Shown here piece after piece: positions 1-7,030 of a stretch of 21,862 bases of DNA. The number at the start of each line of letters is the position of its first letter. The first letter of the stretch is position 1. The notes beneath the pieces are model-generated. The model saw nothing but the letters and a program-made list of their open reading frames with translations. It searched no databases and had not been told where the DNA came from. The position numbers and the translations under genes were made by a program. The stretch is from JADJQU01 sp035490315 (GTDB lineage Bacteria; Planctomycetota; UBA1135; GCA-002686595), in the NCBI GenBank assembly GCA_035490315.1, contig DATHET010000293.1:1-21862 (forward strand). Direction: 5' to 3'.

Positions 1-197
1 ACCTCGGGGTGCGGCGGATGAAGCTCTTGACCAACAACCCGAAGAAAATCGCGGGACTTGGCGGCTACGGGCTGGAGCTGGTCGCGCAGGAGGCGTTGAC
101 GACCGCTCCTAACGCTAGTAATATCAAGTACTTACGGACGAAGCGCGACAAGCTCGGGCACACGATGAAGGGCATCGAGCTGCCTCCCGAGGCCTGA
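1..197 (+). CDS. ribA: GTP cyclohydrolase II / RibBA, C-terminal fragment (5' end outside window)
   Basis: This is the last ~64 codons of a gene that begins upstream of the window; the open frame runs from base 1 to a TGA at 195-197. The readable sequence begins LGVRRMKLLTNNPKKIAGL and continues through GYGLELV to NIKYLRTKRDKLGH. This is the characteristic end of GTP cyclohydrolase II, either stand-alone RibA or the C-terminal half of bifunctional RibBA. The family converts GTP to 2,5-diamino-6-ribosylamino-4-pyrimidinone phosphate, formate and pyrophosphate, the first committed step of riboflavin synthesis, in the cytoplasm. Whether a RibB domain is fused upstream cannot be seen. The GTG at position 9 is an internal valine, not a start. 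It converges with the RCC1 gene that ends at 277. Confidence 0.9.
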   Translation, partial: LGVRRMKLLTNNPKKIAGLGGYGLELVAQEALTTAPNASNIKYLRTKRDKLGHTMKGIELPPEA

Positions 198-230
198 CCG
201 GGGGCAGGCGCGGGCGCTCGGCTCGAAGGC

Positions 231-246
231 TCGGGCTATTGCCCGA
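231..246. terminator. Possible small hairpin between convergent genes
   Basis: In the 79-bp gap between the convergent ribA fragment and RCC1 gene 1 there is a 6-bp stem TCGGGC/GCCCGA around a TATT loop. There is no T-tract on either side, so it is only a weak candidate for a shared terminator. Nothing else is recognisable in this gap. Confidence 0.2.
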
Positions 247-276
247 TCCGACGCGGCGGCGGTCAGTCGCGGCGAT

Positions 277-2526
277 TCACAAGCACATCACGAAGTGCAA
301 CCCGTTCGACAGCGTCGAGGCATTCGGCGCGGCGAAGCCGGGATCGCGGCCCCACCATTGCGCGTCGACGAGCGCGCCCATGACTTGCAGGCCCGGCTGC
401 GGATTGCCGCCGAGCGCGCCGACCGCGAAAGCGTTGAAGTCGATCGCGTAGACGCCGCTGCAGTCGGCGAGCGGCAAGGGCGCGCCTCCCGAGCTCGCTG
501 ACGTGGTCCGGCGGACCGGACTCGCGACGCATAGGGTGCCTCCCTGGAAAGGCGTCGCGGCCTGCCCGCTCAGGCTGTAGAGCAAGAGCCCCGGCTTCTG
601 ATTGCGCACGTTCTGGGCCCGGACCGTGAAGCCGCTGCCCGCGCTCGCGCTGGGCGTGCCGCTCGAGGAGATCGCCGGCACGCACCCCAAGGAGTTCGTC
701 TTGGCCGTGCAGTACGTGTTGGGGCTCGCGCAGGGGGCTTCGATCCGCATCGCGCAGCGCTGATACCCCCCGGTGAGCTCGACGCAGGCATAGCCAGCAG
801 GCATCGCGGGCACATTGCACTGGCCCATCGCGTTGTCTCCCCATGCAACGACCGATCCGTCGCTGCGACGAGCCACTGTGTGGGCCGAGCCTGCCGCGAC
901 CTCGACGTAGGTGATGCCGGGGGGAAGCGCAGCCACAGTGCACTGGCCGGAGACATTGCTCCCCCAGGCCACGACCGAGCCGTCGCTGCGCCGCGCGACC
1001 GTGTGCGCGGTGGCCGCGTCGATCTCGACGTACACCAGGCCAGCGGGCAGCGCGAGCACATTGCACTGGCCGGAGGTGTTCAATCCCCAGGCAACGACCG
1101 AGCCGTCGCTGCGCCGCGCGACGTTGTGTCCGGCGCCCGAGGCGATTTCGACATAGGAGAGTCCGGCGGGCAGCGCGGGCACGTTGTTCTGGCCGCTGCT
1201 GTTGCTTCCCCAAGCCACGACCGACCCGTCGCTGCGACGCGCGAGGGAGTGAATGTTCCCCGCCGCGACCTCGACGTAGCTGAGCCCGGCCGGAAGCGCG
1301 GGCACGTTGCATTGGCCGGCTCCATTGTTTCCCCAGGCCACGACCGAGCCGTCGTTGCGACGTGCTACGGCGTGGGTCGAGCCTGCCGCGACCTCGACGT
1401 AAGAGAGACCGGGAAGGAGTGCGGGCACATTGCACTGGCTCCAGCCATTGTCTCCCCAGGCCACGACCGCGCCGTCGCTGCGACGCGCGAGGTCGAGGTA
1501 GAACGAGCCCTCATCGAGCTCAGTGAAGGTGGTGCCCGATGGAAGCCCAGGGGCGTTGCACTGGCCGTTGGTGTTGTCTCCCCAGCAGACGACCATCCCG
1601 TCGCTGCGCCGTGCACTCGAGTGGACCCAACCGGCGGCGATCTCCACGAAGCTGATGCCGGCGGGAAGCGGGGGCACGTTGCATTGGCCGTAGCCGTTGC
1701 CTCCCCAGGCCACGATCGACCCGTCGCTGCGCCTGCCGATGGTGTGACCGCCACCCGCCGAGACCTCGACGTACGAAAGACCGGCGGGCAGTGCGGGCAC
1801 GCTGCCAGTCTGTCCCCATCCGACCACCGACCCGTCGCTGCGGCGCGCGACCGTGTGGTGCGCGCCCGCGGCGACCTCGACGTAGGAAAGACCGGCGGGG
1901 AGCGCGGGCACGTTGCACTGGCCGCTGGCGTTGCTCCCCCAGGCCACGACCGAGCCGTCGCTGCGGAGCGCCACGGTATGCGCCTCGCCTGCGAAAACAT
2001 CACCGTTCGCGCCGATCTGGACGTAGGTGAGACCGCCCGGGAGCGGCGGCACGTTGCACTGACCGTAGCTGTTGTCTCCCCACGCAAGCACCGAGCCATC
2101 GCTGCGGCGCGCGACCGAGTGAGCGGTGCCCGTCGCGAACTCCACATACGTGAGGCCGGCCGAAAGCGCGGGCACGGTGCACTGCCCGAGGCCGTTTTCT
2201 CCAAAGCCCACGGCCGAGCCGTCGCTGCGCAGCGCCAGGCTGTGCCTGTAGCCCGCCGCGATCTGGACGTAGGAGAGCCCGACAGGAAGCGCGGGCACGT
2301 TGCACTGGCCGGCCGAGTTGTCCCCCCAGCCCGCGATGGATCCGTTGCCGTCTCGCGCCAGAGTGTGAGTCCCGCTCGAGGCAACCTCGACGAACGGCTG
2401 GTCGTTCCAGCGGCTGTCCATCACCTGCAGCCCCCAGCCGACGATGGCGGACTGGGCCGCGGTGACGGCGCTCAGGCAGACGAGCATCACGCAGGCCGAA
2501 AGATAGCTACCGAGGATCCGTTGCAT
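277..2526 (-). CDS. Exported RCC1-repeat (double beta-propeller) protein, paralogue 1
   Basis: A 749-residue protein. I start it at the ATG at 2526 rather than the longer open frame to 2580, because this ATG has an AGGAGG site 7 nt upstream and begins directly with a signal peptide (residues 1-24, MQRILGSY to TAAQ). After a partial unit come 13 tandem units of about 41 residues of the form SVVAWG.N..GQCNVPALPAGLSYVEVAAG..HTVARRSDG, which are RCC1-type propeller repeats (residues ~26-600). Residues ~605-749 form the C-terminal module shared with four other proteins here. Unit 5 is short (SVVGWGQTGSVPALP) and lacks the usual GQC. Unit 3 carries a ~6-residue insertion (GANGDVFAGEAH). RCC1 propellers are usually protein-interaction scaffolds; the target here is unknown. 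It is divergent from the FG-GAP gene and, unlike the other three paralogues, has no palindrome at its 3' end. Confidence 0.9.
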   Translation of the reverse strand: MQRILGSYLSACVMLVCLSAVTAAQSAIVGWGLQVMDSRWNDQPFVEVASSGTHTLARDGNGSIAGWGDNSAGQCNVPALPVGLSYVQIAAGYRHSLALRSDGSAVGFGENGLGQCTVPALSAGLTYVEFATGTAHSVARRSDGSVLAWGDNSYGQCNVPPLPGGLTYVQIGANGDVFAGEAHTVALRSDGSVVAWGSNASGQCNVPALPAGLSYVEVAAGAHHTVARRSDGSVVGWGQTGSVPALPAGLSYVEVSAGGGHTIGRRSDGSIVAWGGNGYGQCNVPPLPAGISFVEIAAGWVHSSARRSDGMVVCWGDNTNGQCNAPGLPSGTTFTELDEGSFYLDLARRSDGAVVAWGDNGWSQCNVPALLPGLSYVEVAAGSTHAVARRNDGSVVAWGNNGAGQCNVPALPAGLSYVEVAAGNIHSLARRSDGSVVAWGSNSSGQNNVPALPAGLSYVEIASGAGHNVARRSDGSVVAWGLNTSGQCNVLALPAGLVYVEIDAATAHTVARRSDGSVVAWGSNVSGQCTVAALPPGITYVEVAAGSAHTVARRSDGSVVAWGDNAMGQCNVPAMPAGYACVELTGGYQRCAMRIEAPCASPNTYCTAKTNSLGCVPAISSSGTPSASAGSGFTVRAQNVRNQKPGLLLYSLSGQAATPFQGGTLCVASPVRRTTSASSGGAPLPLADCSGVYAIDFNAFAVGALGGNPQPGLQVMGALVDAQWWGRDPGFAAPNASTLSNGLHFVMCL

Positions 2527-2533
2527 GACAGCG

Positions 2534-2539
2534 CCTCCT
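2534..2539 (-). promoter_or_regulatory. Ribosome binding site of RCC1 paralogue 1
   Basis: On the minus strand the sequence reads AGGAGG, 7 nt before the ATG at 2526. It decides the start codon in favour of 2526 over the upstream in-frame ATG at 2580. Confidence 0.75.
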
Positions 2540-2586
2540 GCAAAGGCTCGCTGGATCAGGGAAGTGGGCGGAGCGCCCACCGCCGC

Positions 2587-2617
2587 GAGGACTGACCCGT
2601 CGACTTCGATGCTAGCA
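2587..2617 (-). promoter_or_regulatory. Conserved promoter-type motif upstream of RCC1 paralogue 1
   Basis: Read on the minus strand: TGCTAGCAT, seven bases, then GACGGGTCAGTCCTC. The same two blocks with the same 7-nt spacing occur upstream of RCC1 paralogues 2 and 4. TAGCAT resembles a sigma-70-type -10 box. The second block would then lie around or just after the transcription start. A convincing -35 box is not visible. The motif ends 60 nt before the start codon. Confidence 0.45.
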
Positions 2618-2671
2618 CGGCCCGAAATCGCCGCGCGCGTCCGGCGGATTCTGAGGCAGAATAGACCTGCG

Positions 2672-2686
2672 GCCCTCGTCGAGGGC
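2672..2686. other. Small hairpin in the leader of the FG-GAP gene
   Basis: GCCCTC and GAGGGC form a 6-bp perfect stem around GTC, 34 bp before the ATG at 2721. It lies in the 194-bp divergent region between RCC1 paralogue 1 and the FG-GAP gene. No function can be assigned from sequence. Confidence 0.3.
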
Positions 2687-2720
2687 GGTTTCAGGCAGCT
2701 CCTCGCTCACATGAGGCGAT

Positions 2721-5333
2721 ATGCGATTGCTCGCGATCCGGTGGAGTTCCTCCACGCTTGCGTCCGCTGCACTTTTCACCCTGACGATGAGCGCGGCGGC
2801 GCAGACGACCTGCCCGCTGCCGCAATTCGTTTCGTCGTCTGTGAATTCGCCCACGCGAATCGTCGCCGCGGACTTCAACGCGGATGGCGGTGTCGACTTC
2901 GCGGTCGGCCAGAGCCCGACGGCGTTTTCGATCGCGCTCCGCTCGCCGATCGGAACCTACCCTTCGTCATTGCCGTTCACAGTCTTTCCGATCTCCACGG
3001 AAACCCTGGCGGTGGGCGACTTGAACGGGGACCAGAAGCAAGACCTCATCGCCGGCGGCAGCTCGCTGTACGTCTGCCTCGGCAACGGCGACGGAACGTT
3101 CCAGGCGCCGGTCGCGATCGCGGGCATCAACACCTATTGCAGAACCATCCAACTGGTCGACCTCGAAGGAGACGCGGACCTCGATGCCGTGCTTTCGTTG
3201 CCGAATTCGGGCCAGATTGCCGTGCTTTTCGGCGACGGCGCCGGCGGATTCGGCGCACCGACTTTCTATGCAACGCCGCCGTCGGATCCTCCCTATGAGC
3301 TCGCGGTCGAGCGCTTCGACGCGGACAACGTGCGCGACATCGTCGTGAGCCGCTCGGGAACGTCACCCGCGCTTTTCTACAAGGGTCAGGGCGGCGGAAC
3401 GTTCGCCGCGGCGACATTGATTCCTGTGCTGACGAACGGCGCGACCCAGCTCGCGGCCGCGGACTTCGACGCCGACGGCAAGCTCGACCTCGCGCTGGCG
3501 GGATCGGAAGTGCTCAGCGTGTTGCGCGGCGACGGCCTGGGCGGATTCACGCAAGTTCACTCGGTGCCGCTGGGCAACATCGCGCTGGCCATGGTCGCCG
3601 GCGATCTCGACGGAGACGGACGGCCCGATCTGGCGCTCCCGGGCTACGAAGGCCAGGTCGTTCTCGTGCGCAACTTGGGCTCGAACTCGTTTGCGCCTCC
3701 GCGCTCGTTTGCCGGCGGGCCCCATTCGCGGTCGATAGCACTCGCCGATATCAACCAGGACGGAAAGTTGGACGCGGCCGTGGGGGGAAGCGTCGGCGTC
3801 GCCTTCATCCAGGGCGACGGGCACGGCGGACTGCGCTCGCCGGAGCTTCTGCTCGATTCCAGCGGAACGGGCTACGCCGCTCCGAGCCTGCGCTCCGGCC
3901 GCTTGGACGGCGACGCGCTCGACGACGTCGTCTACACCGGAAACGGCCCCAATCTGGTCGCACGTCTCGCGGACGGAGCCGGTGGCCTCGGGGCGAAGAT
4001 CTCCAGCCCGCTTCCGGGGACCGGGCCCGAGATCCGCCTGGCGGAGATGAACGGTGACGCAAAGCTCGATGTCGTGTTCATGACTCCAACCGGCGTCGGT
4101 GTGGCCCGCGGCAATGGAAGCGGGGGCTTTCCCGGTGTCACGACGGCTACGGCCGGTTTGGCGTACATGTTCTTCGATGTCGGCGAGCTGACCGGCGATT
4201 CCAAACAAGACGTGGTGCTCGGCGAGTACTGGCCGAACCCGTATCCATCGCAGCCGAGCGGGACTCGCCTGCGGATCCTGCCGGGCAATGGTGCGGGAGG
4301 ATTCAGTGCTCCGATCGACGTGATCACCGGCAAGCCGGTCTGGCGCGTCGTCGTCGGCGACCTCGACGGACAGTTCACGCAGGACATGGTCGTGTTCCTC
4401 GCGAATCCGATCACGGCGGTCGTCGCCATGTCGCAGGGAGGGGGGAACTTTTCGCTCCACCCGCTCGCGATCACGTATCCCGTGGGCGATGCGTCGCTGC
4501 TCGACCTCAACGGCGATTCGAAGCTCGATCTGCTCGCTTCCGGGCAGACCACGGGCACGTTCTGGTACCCGGGGGACGGGAACGGAGCCTTCGGCGCGCA
4601 GGTCGCGTTTCCGGGCGGCGCCGGCAAGTTCATCGTTCCTGGAGACCTCGACGGGAACGGATTGCGCGACCTCGTGTCGATCGACCCCCTGTCGGAACGG
4701 CTCGAGTTCAAGCGTGGCGACGGTCTCGGCGGTTTCACGGCGGCGTGCGACGGCTTTGACGGATCGGGCTCGGCCGAGAGCCTTGCCGCGGTCGATCTCG
4801 ACGGCGACGGATTCGACGAAGTCGTCGTGGCGCACTTCGGAGCGCTCTCGGGCGTGACGGTCCACAAGAACCAGCTGCGCGCCGAGCTGCCGACCCCGTA
4901 TTGCCAGGCCAAGCTGAACTCGCTCGGCTGCCTGCCCGCGATCGCATTCACGGGCAGTCCGAGCGCTTCGTCGAGCTCGGGCTTCACGATCAGCTGCTCC
5001 CAGGTGCGCAGCAACAAGCCGGGCTTGCTGCTGTACGGCCTGCTCGGACGCGCCAGCACTCCCTTCTCGGGCGGCACCTTGTGCCTGGCGGCTCCCGTGC
5101 GCCGCTCGACGCCGCTGAATTCCGGGGGCTCGCCTTCGGGGAGCGATTGCACCGGCGTCTATTCGATCGACATGAACGCGTTCGCGGCCGGGACTCTGGG
5201 CGGAAACCCATCGCCGGCCCTGCACAGCGTCGGGACGATCGTCGACGGCCAGTTCTGGGGCCGGGATCCGGGCTTCGCGCCTCCGAACAACACGACGTTG
5301 AGCAATGCGCTGGAGTACCTCGTCCAGCTTTGA
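2721..5333 (+). CDS. Exported FG-GAP/VCBS-repeat protein with 14 calcium-loop repeats
   Basis: An 870-residue protein with a signal peptide (residues 1-28, MRLLAIRW to SAAAQ). It has 14 FG-GAP/VCBS units of about 50 residues, each with a Dx(D/N)xDGxxD-type loop: DFNADGGVD, DLNGDQKQD, DLEGDADLD, RFDADNVRD, DFDADGKLD, DLDGDGRPD, DINQDGKLD, RLDGDALDD, EMNGDAKLD, ELTGDSKQD, DLDGQFTQD, DLNGDSKLD, DLDGNGLRD, DLDGDGFDE. In integrin-like proteins seven such units make one propeller and the loops bind calcium, so 14 suggests two propellers. Several loops (units 8-11 especially) have lost acidic ligands. Residues ~727-870 are the same C-terminal module as in the RCC1 proteins. The start ATG has a short GAGG 5 nt upstream. 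Likely a secreted or surface protein; the ligand is unknown. Confidence 0.88.
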   Translation: MRLLAIRWSSSTLASAALFTLTMSAAAQTTCPLPQFVSSSVNSPTRIVAADFNADGGVDFAVGQSPTAFSIALRSPIGTYPSSLPFTVFPISTETLAVGDLNGDQKQDLIAGGSSLYVCLGNGDGTFQAPVAIAGINTYCRTIQLVDLEGDADLDAVLSLPNSGQIAVLFGDGAGGFGAPTFYATPPSDPPYELAVERFDADNVRDIVVSRSGTSPALFYKGQGGGTFAAATLIPVLTNGATQLAAADFDADGKLDLALAGSEVLSVLRGDGLGGFTQVHSVPLGNIALAMVAGDLDGDGRPDLALPGYEGQVVLVRNLGSNSFAPPRSFAGGPHSRSIALADINQDGKLDAAVGGSVGVAFIQGDGHGGLRSPELLLDSSGTGYAAPSLRSGRLDGDALDDVVYTGNGPNLVARLADGAGGLGAKISSPLPGTGPEIRLAEMNGDAKLDVVFMTPTGVGVARGNGSGGFPGVTTATAGLAYMFFDVGELTGDSKQDVVLGEYWPNPYPSQPSGTRLRILPGNGAGGFSAPIDVITGKPVWRVVVGDLDGQFTQDMVVFLANPITAVVAMSQGGGNFSLHPLAITYPVGDASLLDLNGDSKLDLLASGQTTGTFWYPGDGNGAFGAQVAFPGGAGKFIVPGDLDGNGLRDLVSIDPLSERLEFKRGDGLGGFTAACDGFDGSGSAESLAAVDLDGDGFDEVVVAHFGALSGVTVHKNQLRAELPTPYCQAKLNSLGCLPAIAFTGSPSASSSSGFTISCSQVRSNKPGLLLYGLLGRASTPFSGGTLCLAAPVRRSTPLNSGGSPSGSDCTGVYSIDMNAFAAGTLGGNPSPALHSVGTIVDGQFWGRDPGFAPPNNTTLSNALEYLVQL

Positions 5334-5400
5334 GCCGCCCGCCCGTCGGTCGCTCCGCTCGCTAGTCGCAGCTAACCTTCCGTCCGCCAGCCACTTGCGT

Positions 5401-5429
5401 TCGAAAGGGCGGCGGGGAGTCGCTAGACT
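5401..5429 (+). promoter_or_regulatory. Candidate promoter of the sigma-factor operon
   Basis: TCGAAA (5401-5406) and TAGACT (5424-5429) are separated by 17 bp, a normal sigma-70-type spacing, 72 nt upstream of the sigma-factor ATG at 5502. The 168-bp gap from 5334 holds no other gene-like sequence. The assignment rests on resemblance only. Confidence 0.35.
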
Positions 5430-5501
5430 GCAAGGCGCTCCCAGACCTCGCAGGCGGCCCGCCGGGGAATAGATCCCTGTTGCCGGCGTCCCAGGACGAC
5501 C

Positions 5502-6113
5502 ATGGGAGCGTTCGCGATGCAACCAATGCCGAAGGAGGACGTGTCCCTCGTCGCCGAGACACTTTCGGGCAACCAGCTTTCCTTCCAGCTGCTGGTCGAG
5601 CGCTACCAGGACCGCATGTTCGGGTTGGTGCGCCACTACACGCGCAACCCGGTCGAGATCGAGGACATCGTCCAGGACACCTTCCTGAAGGCCTTCACGC
5701 GCCTCTCGAGCTTCCAGCAGCAGTCCTCCTTCTATACCTGGCTGTGCCGCATCGCGATCAACACGGCCCTGGACTTCCACAAGCGCCACGGCCGCAACCC
5801 GGTCCAGGCGGTCGAGGATCCCGAGCTGGCGCTCGCGGCGGACCGGGTCGGCCGCGGCGGGACTCAGGTCCAGGCTCCTGACGCGCGCCTGGAGCGCGCC
5901 GAGATCCAGAAGATCACCCAGCTCGTCCTCGAGGAGCTGCCGGAGATCTTCCGCACCGTGCTCGTGCTGCGCGAGTTCGAGGACATGGCTTACCAGGACA
6001 TGGCGGATGTCCTGGGCATTTCGATCGGCACCGTGGAGTCGCGACTTTTCCGCGCGCGCGCTCGCTTCAAAGACAAACTGCTGCAGTTGCACCCCGAGTT
6101 CGGGGAAGGCTGA
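5502..6113 (+). CDS. RNA polymerase sigma factor, ECF (RpoE-like)
   Basis: A 203-residue two-domain ECF sigma factor. Region 2 covers residues ~30-95, with LLVERYQDRMF, the core-binding helix DIVQDTFLKAF and the -10-recognition stretch FYTWLCRIAINTALDF. Region 4 covers ~146-191, with the helix-turn-helix LGISIGTVESRLFRARARFKD that reads the -35 element. The linker (~100-135) is longer and more acidic than usual. Three ATGs are possible (5502, 5517, 5526). 5502 has a weak AGGA upstream; 5517 has GGGAG 8 nt upstream, so the true protein may be 5 residues shorter. The gene is followed after 2 nt by its zinc-finger anti-sigma factor, so it is probably held inactive at the membrane until a signal arrives. 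Its regulon is unknown; its own operon is a plausible target. Confidence 0.92.
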   Translation: MGAFAMQPMPKEDVSLVAETLSGNQLSFQLLVERYQDRMFGLVRHYTRNPVEIEDIVQDTFLKAFTRLSSFQQQSSFYTWLCRIAINTALDFHKRHGRNPVQAVEDPELALAADRVGRGGTQVQAPDARLERAEIQKITQLVLEELPEIFRTVLVLREFEDMAYQDMADVLGISIGTVESRLFRARARFKDKLLQLHPEFGEG

Positions 6114-6115
6114 CC

Positions 6116-6628
6116 ATGGAATTCACCTGCCAAGACGCGTTGCCGCTCGTTCCGAGCTACCTGGATGGAGAGCTGACCGAAGTGCGCGCGGGGATGCTGC
6201 GCAAGCACCTGCTCGACTGCTCGAGCTGCCGCAACTCGGCGCAGGACGTCAAGGTGCTCTCGCGCTGGTTCGTGGCTCCCGAGCGCCTGGAGTTCGCGCC
6301 GCCGGCTGGGTTCTCGGCCCGTGTGGCTCGCCGCGCCTTCGCCGGTGACGTCGGGAACGGGCCTGAGCTCGAGATGGCCAAGCCCGCGGAGTCGGGACGT
6401 CTGCTGCAGTTCGTGCTGACCGCGACGGCCATCGCCGCCGCCGTGATGCTGGTTTCGGCCATCGCCCTGCGCGACCAGCGCCTGCCCGGCGCCGGCCGCC
6501 TCGACGCGGCGACCCCGCCGGCCCCGGTCCAGGTCATCCTCGACCGCCTGAAGGAGCTGAATCGCCTCGAGAATCACGACCAGGCGACCAGCCGCCCGGC
6601 CGGTGAAGCCGCGCCGCGCAAGAACTGA
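6116..6628 (+). CDS. Membrane anti-sigma factor with zinc-finger (ZAS-type) domain
   Basis: A 170-residue protein starting 2 nt after the sigma-factor stop, with GGGGAAGG upstream as a ribosome site. Residues 1-45 carry C5, H31, C35 and C38 in the Hx3Cx2C arrangement (HLLDCSSC) of ZAS anti-sigma domains, which bind the cognate ECF sigma factor in the cytoplasm. A single transmembrane helix spans ~96-118. The remaining ~50 residues would be periplasmic, are proline/alanine-rich and show no recognisable sensor domain. Release of the sigma factor probably follows proteolysis or a conformational change; which one cannot be read here. Confidence 0.88.
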   Translation: MEFTCQDALPLVPSYLDGELTEVRAGMLRKHLLDCSSCRNSAQDVKVLSRWFVAPERLEFAPPAGFSARVARRAFAGDVGNGPELEMAKPAESGRLLQFVLTATAIAAAVMLVSAIALRDQRLPGAGRLDAATPPAPVQVILDRLKELNRLENHDQATSRPAGEAAPRKN

Positions 6629-6633
6629 GTTCC

Positions 6634-7029
6634 GTGTCGAACCTGAAGCTGTGGATCCTGCTCCTGGCCTTCTCGGCCTTCGGCGCGGGGATCGGGGTGG
6701 GCTGGTTCGTCTCCAACCGCATCGAGGCCCGCGCCGAGCGCGATCGCAACATGGGTCCCTTCGAGGGCTTCCAGCGCGAATTCGCCCGCACCTTCAAGGT
6801 TTCCGACGAGCGCAAGCGGCTGCTCGGCGAGCTATTGGCCAACTACCAGCGCGAGATCGAGGCCAAGGAACAGGCCCAGCTCGAGCGCGGTCGCGTCGAT
6901 CTCGAGCGCGAACTGCAGACCCTGGGACTTAACTATCGGGAGCTGATTCGCAATAGTGTTCTCCCCCCGGATCAGCGGTCGGAGTACGACCGCCTGGCCG
7001 CAGGCCTCGACTGGAAGATGAGCAACTGA
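6634..7029 (+). CDS. Small membrane-anchored coiled-coil protein, possibly CpxP/Spy- or CnrX-like
   Basis: A 131-residue protein beginning with GTG at 6634, five bases after the anti-sigma stop, so probably translationally coupled. It has an N-terminal membrane helix (~4-26, glycine-rich at its end), then an all-helical charged region rich in E, R, Q and L. The last part (NSVLPPDQRSEYDRL) recalls the LTPxQ..xY segment of periplasmic CpxP/Spy/CnrX helical-hairpin sensors or chaperones. That family name is an inference from shape and gene order (sigma, anti-sigma, small periplasmic helical protein). It could equally be a structural partner of the two downstream secretion proteins. Confidence 0.75.
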   Translation: MSNLKLWILLLAFSAFGAGIGVGWFVSNRIEARAERDRNMGPFEGFQREFARTFKVSDERKRLLGELLANYQREIEAKEQAQLERGRVDLERELQTLGLNYRELIRNSVLPPDQRSEYDRLAAGLDWKMSN

Positions 7030-7030
7030 C

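Noticed and set aside
880..2595. Plus-strand open frame of 571 codons opposite RCC1 paralogue 1
   Set aside because: Its apparent repeats (HDRAVAA, RDLDVG) are the reverse reading of the RCC1 repeats; there is no independent start signal or domain.
3363..6092. Minus-strand open frame of 909 codons opposite the FG-GAP and sigma-factor genes
   Set aside because: It spans two genes with clear domains on the other strand and an intergenic region, is full of R, E, A and D without domains, and is a codon-bias shadow of GC-rich coding sequence.
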